The notes under the pieces are model-generated. The model was not told the origin of the DNA. It saw only the letters and a program-made list of their open reading frames with translations, and made no database searches. Position numbers and translations under genes: made by a program. A stretch of DNA of 64,000 nt, taken from positions 5,148,501 to 5,212,500 of the forward strand of contig NC_088315.1 of NCBI RefSeq assembly GCF_910592395.1. Direction: 5' to 3'. Shown one piece after another: positions 59,827-64,000 of the stretch. Position 1 is the stretch's first letter; the number at the start of each line of letters is the position of its first letter. The stretch is from Lineus longissimus. Lineage: Eukaryota; Nemertea; Pilidiophora; Heteronemertea; Lineidae.

Positions 59827-59854
59827 ATAATTTTTGCTTAGCTTAGCAAAAAAA

Positions 59855-59905
59855 TCATATCTTAAGTTTAAAACTTAAGATTCTTTGTGAAACCGGGCCC
59901 TGGGG
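59855..59905. mobile_element. Solo end of the CTTAAG-rich MITE
   Basis: TTAAGATTCTTTGTGAAACC followed by GGGCCC is the terminus seen at 57478 and 57741. The other end is missing. Confidence 0.65.
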
Positions 59906-60080
59906 TCAGCAACCATACTTCGTGGCATCCTCTCTCTGTGTTGTGAAACCTACCAGAGCACCACATCATACTGAATACTCAAAATTGTGACGACCCGTCC
60001 TTCACGCAGGTCCTGTCCTTGGCTGCAACACGGGTTAACCGGTAAATATAGAGGTTTATAGAGGACTACTTCGGCGACAA

Positions 60081-60199
60081 CTACCGACAAGACTGCGCAC
60101 GCTCGGCAGTAGTTCACTTCCGTCGATTTTGTTTTGGACGCTACCGATAAGACTGCGCACGCTCGGCAGTAATTCACTTCCGTCGATTTTTTTTGGACG
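60081..60199 (+). promoter_or_regulatory. IDH1 promoter: 60-bp module duplicated in tandem
   Basis: The units 60081-60140 and 60141-60199 are nearly identical. Each holds ACTGCGCACGCTCGG, like an NRF1 site (TGCGCA core), and TTCACTTCCG, the reverse complement of an ETS-family CGGAAGTG site. The second copy ends only 26 bases before the IDH1 start codon, so these are core promoter elements or 5' UTR. Confidence 0.75.
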
Positions 60200-60224
60200 C
60201 TGATCGAAATTTCCGACGTACAAA

Positions 60225-63200
60225 ATGGGGAAAATTAAAGGTACGTGTGATTATAATCATGCCGAATTCAAATGGTATCGATACATTTTATTATGTTCTT
60301 CCTGTGACACAAATTTTAATTTTTCAGGGGGTGACGTTGTGGAGGTGAAGGGAGATGAAATGACTCGGTAAGTGGGCTGATGACGTGACCCAGATATTTT
60401 ACTTGGTTGACCCAGTTTTTGACACAGCATTTTACTATACTTGTCACATCATTACATTACATTCATGTGTTTACGTGCAGACCTCGGACTTTGGACTTGT
60501 TCTTGCCTGGCGAGGTGGTCTGATGAGAATGCGACCTAACATGTCACTCAGTAAGCCTGTGTGAATGAAATACCAGTATGTAAATTAGTTCCCCTTCCCT
60601 CCAAGTCCAACCAGGCCCTGTAACAAAACATTGCACGGTATTGTATCACCCTTCTGCGTTATTCGCCATTTATGTTATGACATTAATTCCCATTAAAAAT
60701 TTGTGATACAACACACACTCTTCTCACGACGTGGCGATACAACGACACAATGTAAAACAATAATCAAATTATCAATGTGAGTGTTGTTTTAAATAATTGA
60801 TTTCAGGATCATTTGGGAAGACATCAAAGAGAAGTTGATTTTACCTTATGTTGATTTAGATCTTCATGTTTATGACCTGAGTATTGAATGCAGGGATGAG
60901 ACTAATGACCAAGGTAAGGAGTAAGGAACAACAATGCTGCATCTGAAGCGGCGACACATGAGACATAGGCCTATATGAAAAAGATTTGACCGCGTCTTTC
61001 CAACACTGTCGTGCTTACATTGTGTTGAAATAACTGTAACTGAAATCTGTAACTGATAACCCAGGGGGTGGTCTCAGTGTGGAGGCCTACACCATTGCTC
61101 TTGTAAAACACATTTTAGTGAGAGTGGTTGCGAAGTGCTTTGGTACAAGCTCTGCTCAGTGAATTGCCCTGATAGATAGAAATCTCCATCTGCACGGCTT
61201 ATTTTTGCTTTAAAGTTTAACCATGTTTTCCTCCTCAGTGACCATTGACTGTGCCCATGCCATCAAAAAATACAATGTTGGAATCAAGTGCGCCACAATT
61301 ACTCCTGATGAGAAAAGATTGGAGGGTAAATAGTATATTTTGTCTTTTGTAATATTATTCTAAGGCAATTTGCTTGCCAAGGAACATGTTTGACTGACAA
61401 ATTTGATTTGATTAAATAAATATTTATGAGAAACCTGAATGTGTTAATCTTTGGCTTTGCAAAGGTTTGCCAAATCTCTTAAAAAGTGTATTAATTTATT
61501 TCTAACAGAATTTGGTCTTAAGAAAATGTGGCGATCGCCAAATGGAACAATCCGAAACATCCTAGGAGGAACGGTGTTCCGAGAAGCCATCATCTGTAAC
61601 AACATACCACGTCTGGTGAAGCCTTGGACGAAGAGTATTGTCATCGGTCGTCATGCTTACGGTGATCAGTACAAAGCGACAGACTTCGTCGTCCCTGGAC
61701 CTGGGAAGCTCGAGATCAAATGGATGCCTGAGAATGGAGGGGAACCGATCACTCATGAGGTGTTCAACTTTGAGGGTGCTGGTGTGGCGTTGGCTATGTA
61801 CAACACAGATAAGGTGAGAGTTGGTCGAACCCATTCAACCAAAGACTTGAACAAAAAACTTCCACCCACCAGCTGGTGCAGGCTGCTCTGTATACTATTA
61901 TTTATAGTATTGAGTAGCTAGGTTTCAACACCACTATCAGTGACAGCCAGTGCATGGTTGATCATCGGTGAAATGTGTTTCAAGCTGCTTCATACTATCA
62001 AACCAGTGACACATGGTTTCTGTAGCTGTTTCTTTCTCTCATATGCTTTTATACTTTGTTGTCTTCTCTTGCAGTCCATCCAAGATTTTGCACATAGTTC
62101 ATTACAGTTTGCCCTACAGAAAGGATGGCCTTTGTACTTAAGGTAAGTCAAATCACTCTAGTCTGATACAATGCAGCTAATTGTTCTTCAAGCTCCAAAG
62201 CAAAACGTTAAAAATGAAGTTTGTTTGTGATTGTTTATGATTTGACCCCTCATGAAAGGGCCAGCCGGATTTGGACTCCCACCCTTAGCTCACATGCTCT
62301 CCACTCAAGTTTGCTTTAAAGCTATCATTCTGTTATAAATCAAAGTTATTTTATCTTTCAGCACTAAGAACACCATTCTGAAGAAATATGATGGCAGGTT
62401 CAAGGATATATTCCAAGAAATTTATGAACGGTAATTATTACATATGGTTGACAAATTTTGTGTGTGTTGTATTTGATGCCATTGAAATAAAGTCACCTAG
62501 AGTCACAAGCACTGTGTAAGGGCCAGGTATAGTCAGTCTGACATTTTAACGGCTTCTTAACTTCGCTTTTTTCATGCTGTCAAATGTAAATTATTGCATA
62601 AGTTCTTTCCTTTTTCTTTCAGTGATTATAAGTCCAAATATGAGGCTAAAAATATCTGGTATGAGCACCGGCTGATTGACGATATGGTTGCATACGCCAT
62701 GAAATCTGAGGGAGGATTTGTCTGGGCTTGTAAGAATTATGATGGTGACGTTCAGTCTGATTCTGTGGCTCAGGGTAAGTTTGACTCTACATGCACTGGG
62801 AAGTTCCTTGCTGCTGTCTCTAGGAGACCATGTTGTGTTCTAAACAAGTCTTTTTTCCTCGATTGTCTCGTCCTTTGTTAATAAAACTACAAAATTTGCC
62901 AGAAAATAACCTCTTATGTCGAGGTTTTCTGTTCTCCATTGGCTATAAAACTTTCTAGCTTAGTGTAAAATCATGTTCAGCGAAACCACTCTATCAAGGA
63001 CACAAATTTCACATCTAAGATTCCATTGATCATTGAACTATCACTGTCTATTTTCTCTAGGTTACGGTTCATTAGGTATGATGACAAGTGTCCTAGTCTG
63101 TCCTGACGGCAAGACTTGTGAGGCTGAGGCAGCCCATGGCACGGTCACCAGGCATTATAGGATGCATCAGCAGGGAAAAGAGACCTCCACCAACTCTATA

Positions 63201-63721
63201 GGTATGTGCAGTATTTCAAATAAACCTAAAAATGATATCGTGAATTCTTTCCATTCTGTATGCCTCTTCATCCCCTTATATTTAGAGGGTGTTTCGGTCA
63301 AATCTAATTATGTTCTTTTTCCATCTCTAGCTTCCATATTTGCTTGGACACGAGGCCTACAACACCGAGCCAAACTGGATCAAAATGCTGAACTTGCTAA
63401 ATTTGCTGAAAACCTTGAAGCGGTATGCATTGAAACCATTGAAGCCGGTTTCATGACCAAGGATTTGGCAATTTGTATCAAGGGAATGACTGAGTAAGTG
63501 CTGTTTAAAGTTTTAAATATTGGTTTTTATGGTTTTGTTTTTGAAGCTACTGGAAAGTCTTTGGTCCTTTCTTTACCAATTAACCGAAAACCTGCCAATA
63601 TTAGCTATTTTTGATTGTCTTGTCTTTTCCTTGCAGTGTCACACCTGACGACTACCTGACCACTTTCAAGTTCATGGACAAACTTGCTGAGAACCTGGAG
63701 AAGAAGATGTCCCAGAGTTGA
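60225..63721 (+). CDS. IDH1: Isocitrate dehydrogenase (NADP), cytosolic type (eleven coding exons)
   Basis: Oxidatively decarboxylates isocitrate to 2-oxoglutarate, making NADPH. Exons: 60225-60240, 60328-60367, 60807-60913, 61239-61325, 61509-61813, 62075-62142, 62362-62430, 62623-62774, 63061-63201, 63331-63493 and 63637-63721. GT-AG borders; phases close to 410 residues (human IDH1 414). Substrate residues are conserved: Ser93 and Asn95 in SPNGTIR, Arg99, Arg108 and Arg131 (human Arg132) in [10 protein letters not shown], the Lys of [10 protein letters not shown], and the Asp residues of HRLIDDMVA and NYDGDVQSD. There is no mitochondrial presequence. The C terminus ends MSQS, not the peroxisomal AKL of human IDH1, so this copy should be cytosolic only. 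The first exon encodes just five residues. Confidence 0.97.
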
Positions 63722-64000
63722 CTGAACAATCTACCTAACAGTCGCCTTTGAACAAAGGAAAACAGATATATCATTAATGTATCATTATTATTGTGGGCTT
63801 GGTTATATGTATACCAAGAATAAGAGAATAGTCTCAGGGCTCTCCATCTTCTTTCATCAGCCTGACACCCCAACAAGCTGCTCACTGTAGATGGAAACCC
63901 CTGATCTTTGTTATTGTTTGTACACTTGTGTGAAATGGTTCAGGCAACTCAAGGGTGACATTCTGAGCAATAAATATTTTCTGTTAATTTACTTAACCTA
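63722..64000 (+). other. IDH1 3' UTR
   Basis: AATAAA at 63969-63974 is the probable polyadenylation signal, a UTR of about 270 bases. The window ends just after it. Confidence 0.7.

Larger units (their letters stand above)
55968..60080. other. API5 3' UTR and repeat-rich spacer before IDH1
   Basis: The first ~1 kb is API5 3' UTR. The rest has two inverted-repeat elements (57171-57354, 57478-57741), a duplicated minisatellite segment (57743-58115 and 59443-59750), a short GTCCCC tandem array (59763-59826) and a solo element end (59855-59905). No gene was recognised. Confidence 0.6.

Overview
This is a nuclear DNA window from an animal. Protein-coding genes are split by many GT-AG introns, spacers are long and AT-rich, and AATAAA polyadenylation signals, an animal-type iron-responsive element and abundant small inverted-repeat transposons are present. 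The encoded proteins are conserved metazoan ones, and the repeat texture resembles a marine invertebrate, perhaps an echinoderm, hemichordate or lophotrochozoan. I cannot fix the species from the sequence.

Layout, left to right. (1) 1691-4219, minus: a very-long-chain fatty acid elongase, ELOVL4-like. (2) 7438-8821, minus: ribosomal protein RPS10, with a possible non-coding first exon near 10.25 kb. (3) 13435-22983, minus: a predicted small three-exon gene encoding an 87-residue protein I do not recognise; its spacers and introns are rich in repeats. (4) 25234-30283, plus: EDEM2, facing (5) 31499-34877, minus: H6PD. A TA-flanked inverted-repeat element lies between them. (6) 35857-37538, plus: a cytosolic heavy-chain-type ferritin with TATA box and IRE, divergent from H6PD. 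(7) 44231-51589, minus: TMEM30A/CDC50A, sharing a 335-bp head-to-head promoter with (8) 51925-55967, plus: API5. (9) 60225-63721, plus: cytosolic NADP-dependent IDH1. Exon phases close exactly in all nine models, and eight of them translate to full-length family members.

Several gene products work in or pass through the endoplasmic reticulum (elongase, EDEM2, H6PD, CDC50A), but nothing shows co-regulation and I treat their proximity as ordinary.

The most unusual signals are non-genic or gene-structural. They are: a dispersed G-run repeat family carrying a C2H2 zinc-finger-linker-like HTGDKPF block (at least three copies plus fragments); a homologous promoter-proximal block upstream of both RPS10 and EDEM2, interrupted at EDEM2 by a poly(A)-tailed insertion with a 16-bp target-site duplication; a His-to-Arg change at the lactonase active-site motif of H6PD; a TMEM30A stop codon embedded in a splice donor; an exact 60-bp duplication of an NRF1/ETS-like promoter module at IDH1; and a long acidic insert in the EDEM2 tail. 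I found no operon, CRISPR array or bacterial-type system.
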